Part shown: positions 30,520-40,083 of the stretch, in pieces
How the letters are laid out: the number at the start of each line of letters is the position of its first letter
Position numbering within the stretch: the stretch's first letter is position 1
DNA from: Prorocentrum cordatum
Lineage: Eukaryota; Sar; Dinophyceae; Prorocentrales; Prorocentraceae
Reading direction: 5' to 3'
NCBI GenBank assembly: GCA_963575745.1
Contig: CAUYUJ010015306.1
Span: 278,039 to 342,038, forward strand
Length of the DNA: 64,000 bases
Position numbers and translations under genes: made by a program
The notes under the pieces: generated by a model
Database searches by the model: none
Told to the model about the DNA's origin: nothing
Seen by the model: the letters and a program-made list of their open reading frames with translations, nothing else

Positions 30520-31020
30520 GATACTCCGGATGGGGCCACGGGCCGTGTGAGCGATGTGCCGAATCGAGGGGGAGGCCGCCATGCGACTCTTGCCACTGGG
30601 GCCTTCGGTGGAACCTCTCATGGGGTAACGGGCCTTGTGACGGTGTGCCGAAACGAAGGAGGCGGCCGCCATGCGACTCCTGCCATTGAGGCCTTCGGTG
30701 GAGCTTTATGGGGCTGCGAACGGTGTAAGGGGCGTGCCGAAACGATTGGGCGGCCACCATGCGACTCCTGCTACTGGGGCCTTCGGTGGACCTTCCCATG
30801 GCCCATGGGGTCACGAAACGTGTGAGGGGCGTGCCGAAAATGGGGAGGCGGCCGCCATGCGACTCCTGCTATTGGGGCTGTCGGTGGAGCTCTTGCTGGG
30901 TCTACGAACGGTGTGAGGGGCGTGCCAAAACGATGGGGCGGCCGCCATGCGATTCCTGCTATTGCGGCCGTCGGTGGAGCTCCCTATGGCGCCACGAATT
31001 GTGAGAAGGGTGTGCCGACA
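30520..31020 (+). repeat. 80-bp satellite, six copies
   Basis: Each unit carries GTGAGGGGCGTGCCGAAA, GGCGGCCGCCATGCGACTCC, TGCTATTGGGGCCTTCGGTGG split by small changes. Unit starts near 30545, 30640, 30725, 30815, 30905 and 31005. The reverse complement is at 8085-8200. Confidence 0.9.
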
Positions 31021-31559
31021 CGAACACGTTCAGAGCAGGAGCAGGAGCAGGAGGAGAAAGGAGGGATGAGAGGGAGGAGGAAGGACGCGGGGCGATGCGT
31101 ATTCAAAGCGAAGACCCAAAACCACAGGATGGTTGGGAAACATACGTCCCCCCATCCTTTCCCCCTTCTTGAGAGGAGGACCAGCAGCAATAGGGTCGTC
31201 CGTCTAGTGCACCCTGTGTGTTTGGCCGAGGTTGGTATGGTTGATGGCAAGCTGGGGCTTCATGGCTGATGTGCCCCCCTTCTCGCCCGTAAGTGCCGCG
31301 CGTGCGCGTCCACCTTCTGGTTCAAGACGGACGGTTGGTAGTCGGCGGAGCTTTAGTTTCTGGGGCAGTTCAGGCCGCCTCGATGGTTCCCCAGGCACTG
31401 GAGTCGAGTCGGGAGGGGGGGGGGGGGCGAATGAGTCCAGGGCGCCATCCGCGCCATCGAAGGAGGATGTGTGCTTTTACCTTGGGAGTCTTGTTATTTG
31501 TGCGATGGTTCCACCTCTCTCCTTCCTTCTTCCCGCCTCCCTCCTCTCGGCCAAACTCA
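31021..31559. other. No gene seen
   Basis: Includes GAGCAGGAGCAGGAGGAG repeats at 31030-31085; otherwise undistinguished. Confidence 0.3.
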
Positions 31560-31990
31560 GATTCACTCAGTCTCCGACTCGCTCACACTCAGACTCACTC
31601 ACACTCAGATTCACACCCAGACTCACCCATATCCACACTCAATCATACCAGGCTCACCCGTCGTCAGGCATTACCCATGTCCGAACATGAGGTTTGTGTT
31701 TCTCATGTCCTAAACTGGGCTCTTGTTCACCATATCCGAAGTATTGGTTTGTAGGTTTTCGTGCGACGCCTCCTCCTCGCTCCTGGCTTCTTCTTATATC
31801 TCATTTTAGTCAGCTCATTCATAGTCAGATGCATTCACACCTAGAGTCATTCATGCTCATATTCATATTCATTCCCATGAAAACATCCTGCTCACACTCA
31901 GATCACTCATACTCAGACCCATTCACACTCAGATTCACTACCAATCAAATCCACTGATACACAGACTTGCTCATACGCAGACTGACTCAA
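31560..31990 (+). repeat. CACTCAGA-type minisatellite, two blocks
   Basis: Degenerate 10-12-bp units CTCACACTCAGA at 31560-31660, then again at 31800-31990 as CACTCAGATTCA. A diverged relative (GCTGACA-TCAGACCC) is at 54425-54535. Confidence 0.85.
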
Positions 31991-32074
31991 GCACAAACCG
32001 CTCCCACTCATGTCCAATCGTACCCAGCCAAGTCGTACTCGGACTCGCAGTCTGGTAATTCACACTGGCAGTAT

Positions 32075-32720
32075 GATCACCGCGACCCAGCAGGCGTGGC
32101 ATGTGGGCACCCCAGAAGGGAAGCGGTGGTTTGCACGTTTCGTGGCTGGACCTCTTCTGACTGCAGAACAGATCGTGAGGATGTCTTGAGGCAGGCGCTT
32201 GCCTTGGCACCCCAGGTGAGAGACCCCAGGGGGTGTTGCACTCGCCCGATCGTGGCCAAAGTGTGGGGAGGCCTCGGGCGGTTTCCTCGTTGCGTGGCTG
32301 GGACCCCTTTGCCTTCAGAGCAGGTCGCGAGGATGTCTCGAGCGAGGCGCTTGTTTTAGCAGCCCGAGGGGGGAGACGCCCAGAGTGTAGGCGGTTTGCG
32401 TGTTTCGTGGCTGGACGTCTCTTTCTGTCAGAAAAGATCGAGAGGATGTCTCGAGCGAGGCGCTAGCTTAGCATCCCGATTGGGGAGCAGCCACGGGAGT
32501 TACACTCGCACGTTGGCCGCCAGAATGTGGGGAGGCCTCTGGCGGTTTCCTCGTTTCGTAGCTGGGACTCCTTTGCTTTCAGAGCAGATCGTGAGGATGT
32601 CTAAAGTGAGGCGCTTGGTTTAGCAGCCCGAGGGGGGAGCCGCCAGGGATGTCTCGAGCGAGGCGCTCGTCTGCTTTCAGAGCCGGTCGTGAGCATGTCT
32701 CGAGCGAGTCAGACGAATCG
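32075..32720 (+). repeat. ~150-bp satellite family O, five units
   Basis: GATCG-GAGGATGTCT recurs near 32170, 32323, 32435, 32585 and 32690, each with TTTCGTGGCTGG before and AGCGAGGCGCTTG after. Periods of about 150 with shortened units of about 100-112. Same family as the stretches at 49340-49700, 51490-51960 and 54720-55220 (GGGCACCCCA-AGGG and CCCAGATTGTGGGGATGTCT landmarks). Confidence 0.8.
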
Positions 32721-33764
32721 CCGATGCAGGTATCCCCCACCCCTCTCATAGCCCGTAGAGCATCTTCACGCTTTAGCAGGCATAGCATAGGGGGAGCTGT
32801 TAGGGATCGCTCAGTCGCCACAGGCCAGGATTCCTTTCACTCAGACGCTGGCAGTCGAAAGCGCCAGGAACCGAGATGGGGGTCTCCGAGTCGAAAAATC
32901 GATGCCTTGCTTTTTTGTCTCCGTTGGGGGAACTTCGTGGCCACGCCAGATGCAGCTCCAAGTTCTTGGCAGAAAGACCCTGGGCAGGGTGGGCCGGGGG
33001 CTTTGGGTTTGAACAGGTTTGCAGAGAAGCCTTTCGATTCCCCCGCAGAGGCGCCAACAGAATCGCGCTTCGCGTCTGGGGGGGGTGGCGCGAGGGCGCG
33101 ACTCTAACCGCGCATTGCGCAGCGCGAAGAGCAGAGTTAATGTAGGTGACCCTGGACGAGGGGTGGGTGGGGGAGCATTGCGGGGTCTTCGCGAAGTTTC
33201 TGGAGGCCGCCCGAGGTCCAGCATGGGCCAACAGCGTTCAAAAACCTATACACCTTCGATCCTCGAGGGCTGGATGTGCCGATCCTCTTCTCACGAGCAC
33301 CCTGAGGAGAACTCAGGCATAGTACCAGGACCATGGAGGTTGAGTTCCTGGTCGATGTTTGAGGCCGCTCGGTATGTGCAGACGTCGGGAGGGCCATTTC
33401 ATACCACTCTGGAAGTTCAGGGGCTCTATTCATCGGGTCTCGGGCTGCCCCAGTGGTTTATCCGGAGCGCGGGCCATGGACGCATCCAGGGCGTTCGTCC
33501 CGTGCGAAGTTCCGCAGACCGCGGCCAGCGGCTGCCGGCAGCCGCTCCACATCCGCGGCTGCTCCGCGCTATCTGCCCAGACCTCCGACGCAGCTCCTCT
33601 TGTCTCGGGTGCGGGGCTCCTCTCTGAGGCCTGCAGAGGCCCGCGGGGATCCCCAGGGACCTCAGAGTTCTCCAGGGACCTCTGGAGGGCGGGTGATGAC
33701 GCGGGCCCCTTACGGAACTCTCGGCCTCATCCGCGCCAAAGAATGTCAGGAGGAAGAAAAGCGC
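32721..33764. other. No gene seen
   Basis: About 1 kb without recognised repeats. ORFs occur in several frames (up to 202 aa at 33019-33627) but read as mixed Arg/Pro/Ser sequence with no motif. Confidence 0.25.
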
Positions 33765-33910
33765 AGACACAAGTAATCGTCGAGCCCCCGGGAAGATATG
33801 GCAATATGTGAAGTGGGAGGGAAGACGATCATGAAGAAACATGGGAAGTATGGAGATTCTTGGGGTTCGTGTCTATTTACCTGTGTGTGTGTGTCCCTGG
33901 GCCCCTTTAG
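33765..33910 (+). repeat. Dispersed repeat J, copy 2
   Basis: ACACAAGTAATCGTCGAGCC, CCCGGGAAGATATGG, GAAGTGGGAGG-GAAGACGA and (GT)n GTGTCCCTGGGC match 9918-10110. Confidence 0.75.
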
Positions 33911-34399
33911 AGGAGAGGGTTTGGGAGGCCCCGGGGCGTGGACGTTCCCGGGCCCGCCAGCGGGGGCCGCGGAGTCGCGAGCGGGCGGGGGGCGCGCTCG
34001 GGGGGGGCAGGGGCTCAAAGGGGGGGAGCGCGTCGACCCCCCGTCGCCCATTCGTCGCCCAGGGGCGGGGGCCCGACGGCTCCCCCCCCGCCCAGGAAGG
34101 CGCGGCTCCTTTCTCGGGGGCCTGTCTGCGAAGTATCGCCGAGTCAGGCTCGACGCTTCTCCCCACGAGCTGGTCCCCCCCCCCCGTCTATCCCCATTTA
34201 CGCGAGCGAAGGAAAGCCCCATTGACGCACCCCCTCCGGGGCACTCAAGTTCCTTCGGTTCGCACGAAGGTCTCGACAAGAAAGCGGGTCGACTGCCCGC
34301 TTACGTGATCAAGGCCGTGATCCGCCAGGAGTACCACAATGGCGGCCCGAATAAGCCCTCGTGTCGGGTCGCCGCGTCCCCTCATGTTGCATTTCGTTG
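33911..34399. other. No gene seen; very GC-rich
   Basis: C- and G-runs (e.g. near 34175) and overlapping ORFs in all frames. Confidence 0.3.
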
Positions 34400-34530
34400 C
34401 CCAGGCTTCCGAGATGGGGCCAGAGTAGATAAGGTTGGTTGATCGAGGTGCATCGCCGAGGCATCGGTTTTCTGGAGCGTGATTTTCTCGATCCCGACGT
34501 CGTCGATGCATCTGCGATGCGGCTCGATCT
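34400..34530 (+). repeat. Dispersed repeat N, copy 2
   Basis: Matches 29290-29425 in order: GAGATGGGGCCAGAGTAGAT, GATCGAGGTGCATCG, GATGCATCTGCGATGC. Confidence 0.65.
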
Positions 34531-34948
34531 TTGTGCCTTGTTCCCCTCTGCACAATCCAGGAGGCCTCCAAGTGTGACTGCTTCGGGGCTGGCCAGCCCC
34601 AGCAAAAACGCCCTTCGTCATCTGTGTCGCGAGGCCCACCTGTTTGAGCCCCCAGGCAGCCGATACCGTGAGTTCTCCAACACACGGGGCACCCGTGCCT
34701 TCTCGACCCCCTTCCCAGGGTCCGCTCGTCCCAGGCCGTCTTCTGCCGGCCCCCGGGGACCGCCTGCGTTCCCTGGAGGGGCCCAGAAACGCCCCGCAGG
34801 AGACCGAGGACTGCGACACTTCTGCATTGATCTTCTCAAGGCGGATCCTTGGATCCCTCCCAGAGCGAGTCAATCTTGGGTGTTCGTTTCGGGATGCGTC
34901 CAGCCGTGGCGACGATGACCTCCAGAAGCATCAACAAAAAATCCCAAA
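34531..34948. other. No gene seen
   Basis: ORFs of about 150 aa on both strands without motif. Confidence 0.3.
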
Positions 34949-35192
34949 GTCGTCTGTTTCCTATGCATTGTTTTGCCGATCGGCGCGGGCACTCGCACCC
35001 CCTCCCCCCCTCCCCCCCATGGAGTAGATCTTGGCTGTTTCTGGCGCGTGTTTCGAGCAGGTGGAGTCTCCCCAGTGGGGCGCACTGCTGCAAGCAGTTG
35101 CATTCAGCAGAGGTCCGGAGCCAGACCCCCCCCCCTAACCCCACCTTCCGCCCAGTGTCGAGTCGCCGAGAACGAGCAAAAACGTTCACACA
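34949..35192 (+). mobile_element. MITE family C, copy 2
   Basis: TGCATTGTTTTGCCGATCGG, ATGGAGTAGATCTTGGC, TTTCGAGCAGGTGGAGTCTC, GCAAGCAGTTGCATTCAGCAG as in copy 1; ends AAAACGTTCACAC. The terminal repeats are more diverged than in copies 1 and 3. Confidence 0.8.
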
Positions 35193-35497
35193 CGGGTCTG
35201 GGCCTGCGTCCCGTCTCCGAGGAGTTGGAGGTCTGGGCCTCCCTCGGGCGCGGCGGCCGGTGCTGCTGCGGCGGGCGGGCGGGCGGGCGGGGCGGCTCGC
35301 CCGGCGGTGGCCGCCGCGGGCTTTCTGCTCGTCGTGGGCGGCCTGGCGGAGGGCGGGCTCGGCAGCAGGGGCCCGGGGCTCGCGGTTGGGCCCGGCCGTC
35401 TCGGGCGGATGGCAACGGCTTGGCATCGCTCGAGCACGCGTTGTTTTTTCTCGAGGAAAAACGAGAGCAGAATAACCTCTAACCCTAATTACACGAC
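35193..35497. other. No gene seen; GC-rich
   Basis: Contains a (GGGC)n run at 35270-35295. Overlapping ORFs on both strands, Arg/Ala/Pro-rich. Confidence 0.3.
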
Positions 35498-35537
35498 GAA
35501 GACGTGGCCTCACTGAGGTCCCCGTCTTCGCATTAGG
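35498..35537 (+). repeat. 40-bp dispersed repeat R, copy 2
   Basis: Partner of 13190-13229. Confidence 0.75.
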
Positions 35538-35972
35538 GATAGTAATTCTGGGCGGTTCGGTTCGGCAGATCTACAGAAACGACCCCCTATCCCTAATGTT
35601 TTTGGCCCTCCCAAATTCGGTCCCCCCCAAAACGGTTAGGGGTCCTGTTTTGGTTGGGGGGGAAGATCCTGAACCATCTTGCGAAAAATGAGCGCACGAA
35701 GCCCAAAAATGCGCGAGGAATGGGCGTCCGAGCGATGGCAAGATGGAGGGGGTGACCCAAGTGGTGGGTGAAGGGAAAGGCCCCTGGAGGGGCTCTTCAG
35801 GGTCCCTGCTGGCTCCAGAAGAGGGGCCCTGGAGGCTCCCCTTGCCCCTTGGGGCCCTTTCCTTCACCTCCCGTGCAGGTCACGCCCCATTACCACCCGC
35901 CCGACCGTTCCCCCCTCGCCCAGGGGGCCGGGGCGGCGTGTGCCTAGGTCCGGGTGCCCGGGGGTGGGCGAT
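35538..35972. other. No gene seen
   Basis: 35690-35755 shares GCGCGAGGAATGGGCGTCCG and AGCGATGGCAAG with 28830-28862, the sequence just left of family C copy 1, so a longer unit may once have been duplicated. Confidence 0.4.
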
Positions 35973-36330
35973 CGCAAACATGGATCAAGGGGGCGTGGAT
36001 TGGTGATAGTTTTTTATTTGTTGTTTTGCCGATCGGCGCGGGCCCCAGAACCCCCCCCTCCCCCCCCAATGGAGTAGATCTTGGCCGCTTTTTGGCGCCT
36101 GTTTCGAGCGGGTGGAGTCTCCCCCAGAGGCAGCACTCTTGCAAACAATCGCACTAAGCAGAGGTCTGGAGCCAGACCACCCCTCCCCCCCCTTTTATGC
36201 CCAATGTCGAAACGCCGAATAAAGAAAACGCTCACCTTGCGACGGGTCCCGATTCCATGGGAAATCGCGGACTTCCGCCGCCGAGCGAGGCGGCGCCGGC
36301 CGCATTCTGGGAAGAGCACCTCCCCCGATC
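35973..36330. mobile_element. MITE family D, copy 2, split by a family C element
   Basis: 35973-36001 (CGCAAACATGGATC, GGGGGCGTGGATT) is the left part of family D and 36237-36330 (GCGACGGGTCCCG, CCATGGGAAATCGCGG, CGCCGCCGAGCGAGGCGGC) its continuation, in the same order as the uninterrupted copy at 44455. The 235 bp between them is family C copy 3. The D right end is lost. Confidence 0.8.
36002..36236 (+). mobile_element. MITE family C, copy 3 (nested in D)
   Basis: Clean termini: GGTGATAGTTTTTTATTTG at the left, CGAATAAAGAAAACGCTCACC at the right (inverted GGTGAGCGTTTTCTTTATTC). Comparison with the empty site in family D copy 1 (GTGGATTAGCGACGCG) shows insertion after GGATT, with TT present on both sides, consistent with a 2-bp target duplication. 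Confidence 0.9.
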
Positions 36331-36616
36331 CAGGGATTGCGAAGGCCTTACGGCCGGTGCCGCCGACCCTAAAGACGACGAAGATGAGAGGGAAGGGGGG
36401 TGTGGAGGGGGAGGATATGAGATATGAGATACCGAGGGACACAGTGTCCCGCCTTCGCGACAGCACGGGGCCCCCGCAGGCCTCCAGGGTCCCCAAGGGC
36501 CCCCAGGGCCACGCAGGGTCTCGGAGCTGGGCCACCTTCGGGATGGCCTCCGATCGCGCGCCAGCCTCAAGTGGTCCTCGAAGCAGCACGCGTACTTGAG
36601 ACCCACTGCAGCACGT
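36331..36616. other. No gene seen
   Basis: Begins with GAAGGCCTTACGGCCGG, GTGCCGCCGACCCT (also at about 2235). Downstream (3') of the minus-strand gene; no poly(A) tract separates them. Confidence 0.35.
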
Positions 36617-38449
36617 TCACCTCCATCTCGATGGGTTACCCACCGCACGCGGGCCGAAGTGCTCGTACAGAGGGTCGTCAGCGCTCTCCCCGCTCCCGCT
36701 CTCGTCGCTGTCCTCCTGCTCGAAGGACTGGAGCTGGCGGGCACGATCCCGCAGAGCAGCAGTAGCGCGTCGGTCGCGACGATGCCCGCCATGCTTGAGG
36801 ATCGTGGTGTCCAGCAGCGGTGGAGGCAAGGTGCGCGGGAGCAGCCAGCTAGGCGGGCGCCGCTCGGCCTCGACGTTCTGATCGTCAAGGCACTGCAGGC
36901 ATTAGCACAGCGCCGCGTGGCGCATCCCGCGGGGCTGCTGGTATGTCCTGCGCGAGCCGTCTGGCAAGGTCGTCGAAATGGCATGGCCACGGATGACCTC
37001 GACCATTTCTTGCCAGCACGTCTCATTGGCGTCGGTGACCACATTTTTGAAATCCTGCTTGAGCTCCGTGTGGTCGCCGATCTTGGCCGCCAGCACCGCG
37101 TCAGCCTGGCGATCTTGCCGCTCCAGCAGTGGCCATGTGGCCGCAGGGCCCTCTGACCCCAGGGCAGGGCGGGAGGACACCGCCGCGGCGCGCGCCAGGC
37201 GCGCGGCCTCGGCCACAGTGTCAGCCAGCCTGGCCGCAGCGCGCTTGAGGTGGGCGTCCCCGTCGGCGAACTCCTGAGACCCCGTGTGGTCGTCGCCGAC
37301 GTGCCCAGGTCCCATCCTGCCGTCTACCGAGGACTGCGTCTCGGCACTGCAGGGACCCCGCCGTCTACCGAGGACTGCGTCTCGGCACGGCGAGGGATTC
37401 GTAGGGCCCATCCTGCCGTCTACCGAGGACTGCGTCTCGGCACTGCAGGGACCCCGCCGTATACCGAGGACAGTGTCTCGGCACGGCGGGGAGTTTTGTG
37501 TGGTGCCTCCAGGCTCCTGATGAGCAGCACCTGGAATACCAGTGGCGAGATGAACAGCTCCGCGAAACCCTTCAGCGTGAGGCTGACCTTGAAGATCAGC
37601 GCCAGAAACCTCACCAGCGCAGTAGCCTCCGCTAAGGACTGCCGCGGGGTGGGCTGTCAGATAGACGGCGACCGCAGCACTGCACGCGGCTGCCGGCGGC
37701 GGTGGCTCGGCCGTGCAGGCCGTGGCATCGCCGTCCTCCTCGATGGTCACGTCGAGCTCCGCGTCGTCGCAGGACTCCTCATGGAATCCCGTCTCGCACT
37801 CTGTCGCCTGGCCCTCTTGGACGAAGGGCGCGACCGTATCCAGCTGGATTGGCACCTGGTCCTCGCAGTAGTCGGGCGCGATTGCGCCGAGGAGGCCGAG
37901 GGGGACGAATACAGGCGCCTCCGCCCGCAGCACACTCCCGTGTGGCAGCCCAGCCGTATCCACCTTGACTGTGCTCGCCACAACATCAGCTACGCAAATC
38001 TCGACCACGCAATCCACTGCAGCCGAAGGCGTCGCTGCAAGAAGCGGCTGGTGCCTCGCTTTGTCGCCGTCGCTCTTTATCTCCATGCCTCTGTGCACGA
38101 AGTCTGTGTCCACGTCGAGCGTCTTGGCCACCGCGCGCAGTGCATCGCCCAACCGATGCATGTGGCGGCCAAGGGCGACGTCAGCCCTGTGGTGCAGCAG
38201 CAGCGCCCTGCCGAGGCTGACGAGGCGATCCTCAAGGGCGGCCGCCAGGTCCGTGGGGGGAGCCAGCACCGCCACCGCAGCAGCGGCAGCAGCCGTCGCC
38301 GTGGCCCCGTCCCGCTCCAGGGCTCGCTCCCTGCGCAGCCTGCGCGCAAGCGTGGCCGCCGAGCGTCGAGCCCAGGCCTGCCCGCAACGTGGCCCTGCTC
38401 CAGACATCGCCCCAGAGGGCGCCGCCCGAGGGCCTCCCGCAACCATCAT
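36617..38449 (-). CDS. SL-bearing gene, probable retroposed mRNA, unknown function
   Basis: The first ATG (38449) lies 35 bases after a genomic DinoSL. Exon A (38449-37751, 233 codons): Ala/Arg-rich start, then a helical part (DLAAALEDRLVSLGRALLLH, LGDALRAVAKTLDVDTDFVH) and an acidic end (EESCDDAELD). Exon B (37638-37507): SLAEATALVRFLALIFKVSL, FAELFISPLVFQVLLIRSLE, hydrophobic enough for a membrane or amphipathic helix. Exon C (from 37273): EFADGDAHLKRAAARLADTV then a likely coiled coil and MVEVIRGHAISTTLPDGSRR. TAA at 36902-36904 stops the frame, but the same frame goes on reading like protein (CLQCLDDQNVEAERR..., ESADDPLYEHFGPRAVGNPS) to TGA at 36617, so the TAA is probably a mutated CAA. 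The frame changes between exons are explained by two introns (see entries). I recognise no domain family. Confidence 0.6.
36902..36904 (-). other. In-frame TAA, probable premature stop
   Basis: The reading HAALC-stop-CLQCLDDQ is seamless in one frame; one base change from CAA (Gln) would explain it. Either a pseudogene mutation, an allele, or the true end of a shortened protein of 400 aa. Confidence 0.5.
37274..37506 (-). other. Candidate intron with internal hairpin repeats
   Basis: Ends in GGGGTCTCAG|GAG. The donor is either GC at 37506 (CTGGAG|GCACCA) or GT at 37530 (TTCCAG|GTGCTG); both keep phase 0 and the GC choice gives the smoother join (RSLE-EFADGD). Inside, GCCGAGACGCAGTCCTCGG occurs four times in two 100-bp tandem blocks, each copy an imperfect hairpin, with CCCCGCCGT/ACGGCGGGG outer stems. 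Short repeats (GGAG or CAGG) at both edges would fit target duplications of an intron-generating element. Confidence 0.55.
37639..37750 (-). other. Candidate 112-bp intron
   Basis: GTGACCATCG ... GCGGCAG|TCC. Removing it joins DDAELD to SLAEATALV in phase, and its length (1 mod 3) is what the observed frame change requires. Other donors in the region would also restore the frame, so the left boundary is tentative. Confidence 0.4.
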
Positions 38450-38484
38450 GCCCGAACCGCGCGCCAGGGGGGATTCGAGCCAGG

Positions 38485-38506
38485 CTTGAGCCAAAATGGC
38501 TACGGC
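38485..38506 (-). other. Genomic DinoSL relict, 22/22 match
   Basis: Read on the minus strand from 38506 it is GCCGTAGCCATT then TTGGCTCAAG, identical to the published 22-nt dinoflagellate spliced leader (first base D, here G). The next 9 bases (CCTGGCTCG) resemble the leader's own 3' end, as if an older truncated leader followed. The leader is normally added to RNA by trans-splicing from SL RNA genes, so a copy joined to a coding region in DNA points to reverse transcription of a mature mRNA. It is not an SL RNA gene: the donor GT that follows the leader in SL RNA is absent. Confidence 0.92.
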
Positions 38507-38509
38507 GTG

Positions 38510-38640
38510 TGGAGGGGGAGGAGGTGGAGTGGCAGGAGGAGGAGGAGCAGGAGGAGGAAGTGGTGCAGGAGGTGAATCAGGGAGGAGGAGGGGGGAAGGA
38601 GGAGAAGGAAGAGGAGGAGGAGGAGGAGAAGGAGGGGAGG
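38510..38640. repeat. (GGA)n purine array
   Basis: GGAGGAGGAGCAGG-type triplets directly upstream of the SL relict. It may hold the promoter side of the retrogene or simply be its insertion site. Confidence 0.9.
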
Positions 38641-38860
38641 AGTCTCTTGGAGCCTTGGTGGGGGTGTTCTTGGAGCCTTGGAGCCTCTTGGAGCCTTGGA
38701 GAGCTCCTGGGACGTCTAGGAGGCTTCTTGGATCGTCTTGGGGCCATCTTGGCCGTGCTGGGCCGATCTTTGAGCGACGCTGGGCTCTTGTGGGTAATCT
38801 TGGGATCCATCTTCGGCATTCTGGGTTCTTTTTGGGGCTGTTCGATATGTCGGGGCCGTC
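38641..38860. repeat. CTTGG-type degenerate array
   Basis: CTTGGAGCCTTGG and GATCTTGGG words. Confidence 0.8.
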
Positions 38861-38879
38861 CGGGGGAAAACGAAACTGG

Positions 38880-39158
38880 GTGGCGACGCCCCCTGGGACC
38901 CCCTCCGGACCCCCTCTGGGACCCCCCCCCGCGGGGAAGGGATCAAAGGGAAGGGGCTTCCCTTCGACTCCAATTACGGCGTTGTGCAATTTCGCTTTGG
39001 ATGGCACGCTTGAGGAGGGCCCAAGGAAAGTGACGAGGGACAACGGACACGGCGAGGAGACGAGTGTTACGACGACGAAGACGACGAGGAGACGACGGAG
39101 ACGACAACTCGAACGGAGAAGCCCCTCGCACACGCCGACAGGGTCGGCGGATTTGGCG
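38880..39158 (+). repeat. Dispersed repeat F, copy 2
   Basis: GGGACCCCC runs, GCGGGGAAGGGATCAAAGGG, GCTTCCCTTCGA, a purine/GACGA middle and the closing CACGCCGACAGGGTCGG, as at 2636-2905. Confidence 0.7.
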
Positions 39159-39205
39159 ACCGCGCCCCAAATCCATGGATCGCTAACCCACGTTTGCGCG
39201 CCCCG
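39150..39205 (-). mobile_element. MITE family D, right-end fragment
   Basis: GGCGACCGCG-CCCAAATCC, ATGGATCGCTAACCCACG, TTTGCGCG equals the right end of family D (44590-44630). It abuts repeat F. Confidence 0.75.
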
Positions 39206-39277
39206 AACAGGGGTGGGCCTGGCCAGGGACCTGCGCAGGTGCAGAGAGAGAGAGAGAGTCGGTTCTGCTCGACACCG

Positions 39278-39450
39278 GTATGTGTGTGTGTGTGTGTGCG
39301 AATGTGTGTGTGTGTGTGTCTGTGTGTGTGTGTCTATGTGTGTGTGTGTGTGTGTCTGTGTTTGTCTGTGTGTGTCTGTGTGTGTGTGTCTGCGTGTGTG
39401 TCTGTGTGTCTGTGTGTGTCTGTGTGTCTGTGTGTCTGTGTGTGTGTTGC
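39278..39450. repeat. (GT)n microsatellite
   Basis: GTGTGT with TGTCTGTG and TGCGTG interruptions. Confidence 0.95.
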
Positions 39451-39901
39451 TCCTCGCGCGGGCACGGCCCGGGGTGTCTCGCCCGCGCCGCGTTCTCGCA
39501 CCCCTCCCTCGGGGATGCTCGAGGATCGAGGAGCTTCGAGGAGGTTTGAGGATTGAGGAGGTTCTCGCTCTCGCCCTCGAGGAGGTTCGAGCATCGAGGT
39601 TTCTGGACGTCTTCCTCACTCTCGTGCCTCTGGCGCGGCCTCTCTTCGCAGCGGCTGGGTCCCCATCGACGTACTGCTGGCCAAGCCGCGCGTTCCTGTT
39701 CTCGTCTCCCCTCCACTTGCCAGCACAGGTGGTATAGTGCTCTGGAGGGGCCGGCGCCCCGGATCTTGTTCTTCAGACCCGTTCTGGCCACCCAGGGGTG
39801 CCTCCCAGTGCCAGTCCGATGGGCCGTTAGAAGCAGCTCAGCATGAGCACAAATGTCCCAGACCCAGGACTCATTTCCACCAGTGCTTGTTTCCAATTCC
39901 T
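39451..39901. other. No gene seen; GAGG-rich part
   Basis: 39500-39600 repeats GAGGATCGAGGAG and TTCGAGGAGGTT words, a small local minisatellite. The rest is plain. Confidence 0.45.
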
Positions 39902-40083
39902 ACATTCGAGTAGGGGATGGACTACATCATTGATTTAACCCAGAATTAGTTTTCTCGTCGAATCGAAGGAAAATCTGCAGAAGCCTCAGTAGATCTACCA
40001 GCATTCTAGGTTTTCGTCGTAGATTCGATGGGGAATCAATTTAGGGGTACATCAATTCTGTAGTCGATCCCCTACTCGATATG
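39902..40083. mobile_element. MITE family I, single foldback
   Basis: Terminal inverted repeats of about 38 bp: ACATTCGAGTAGGGGATGGA, CTACATCATTGATTTAACCC on the left; the complement of TCGAGTAGGGGATCGACTAC, AGAATTGATGTACCCCTAAA on the right. AT-rich and low in CpG compared with its surroundings. One copy here. Confidence 0.85.

Noticed and set aside
36902-39619. One uninterrupted 905-aa minus-strand ORF
   Set aside because: The part above 38449 is a translation of (GT)n, (GGA)n and CTTGG repeats upstream of the spliced-leader relict, and the part 37274-37530 is the hairpin-repeat intron candidate. Only segments of it are coding.
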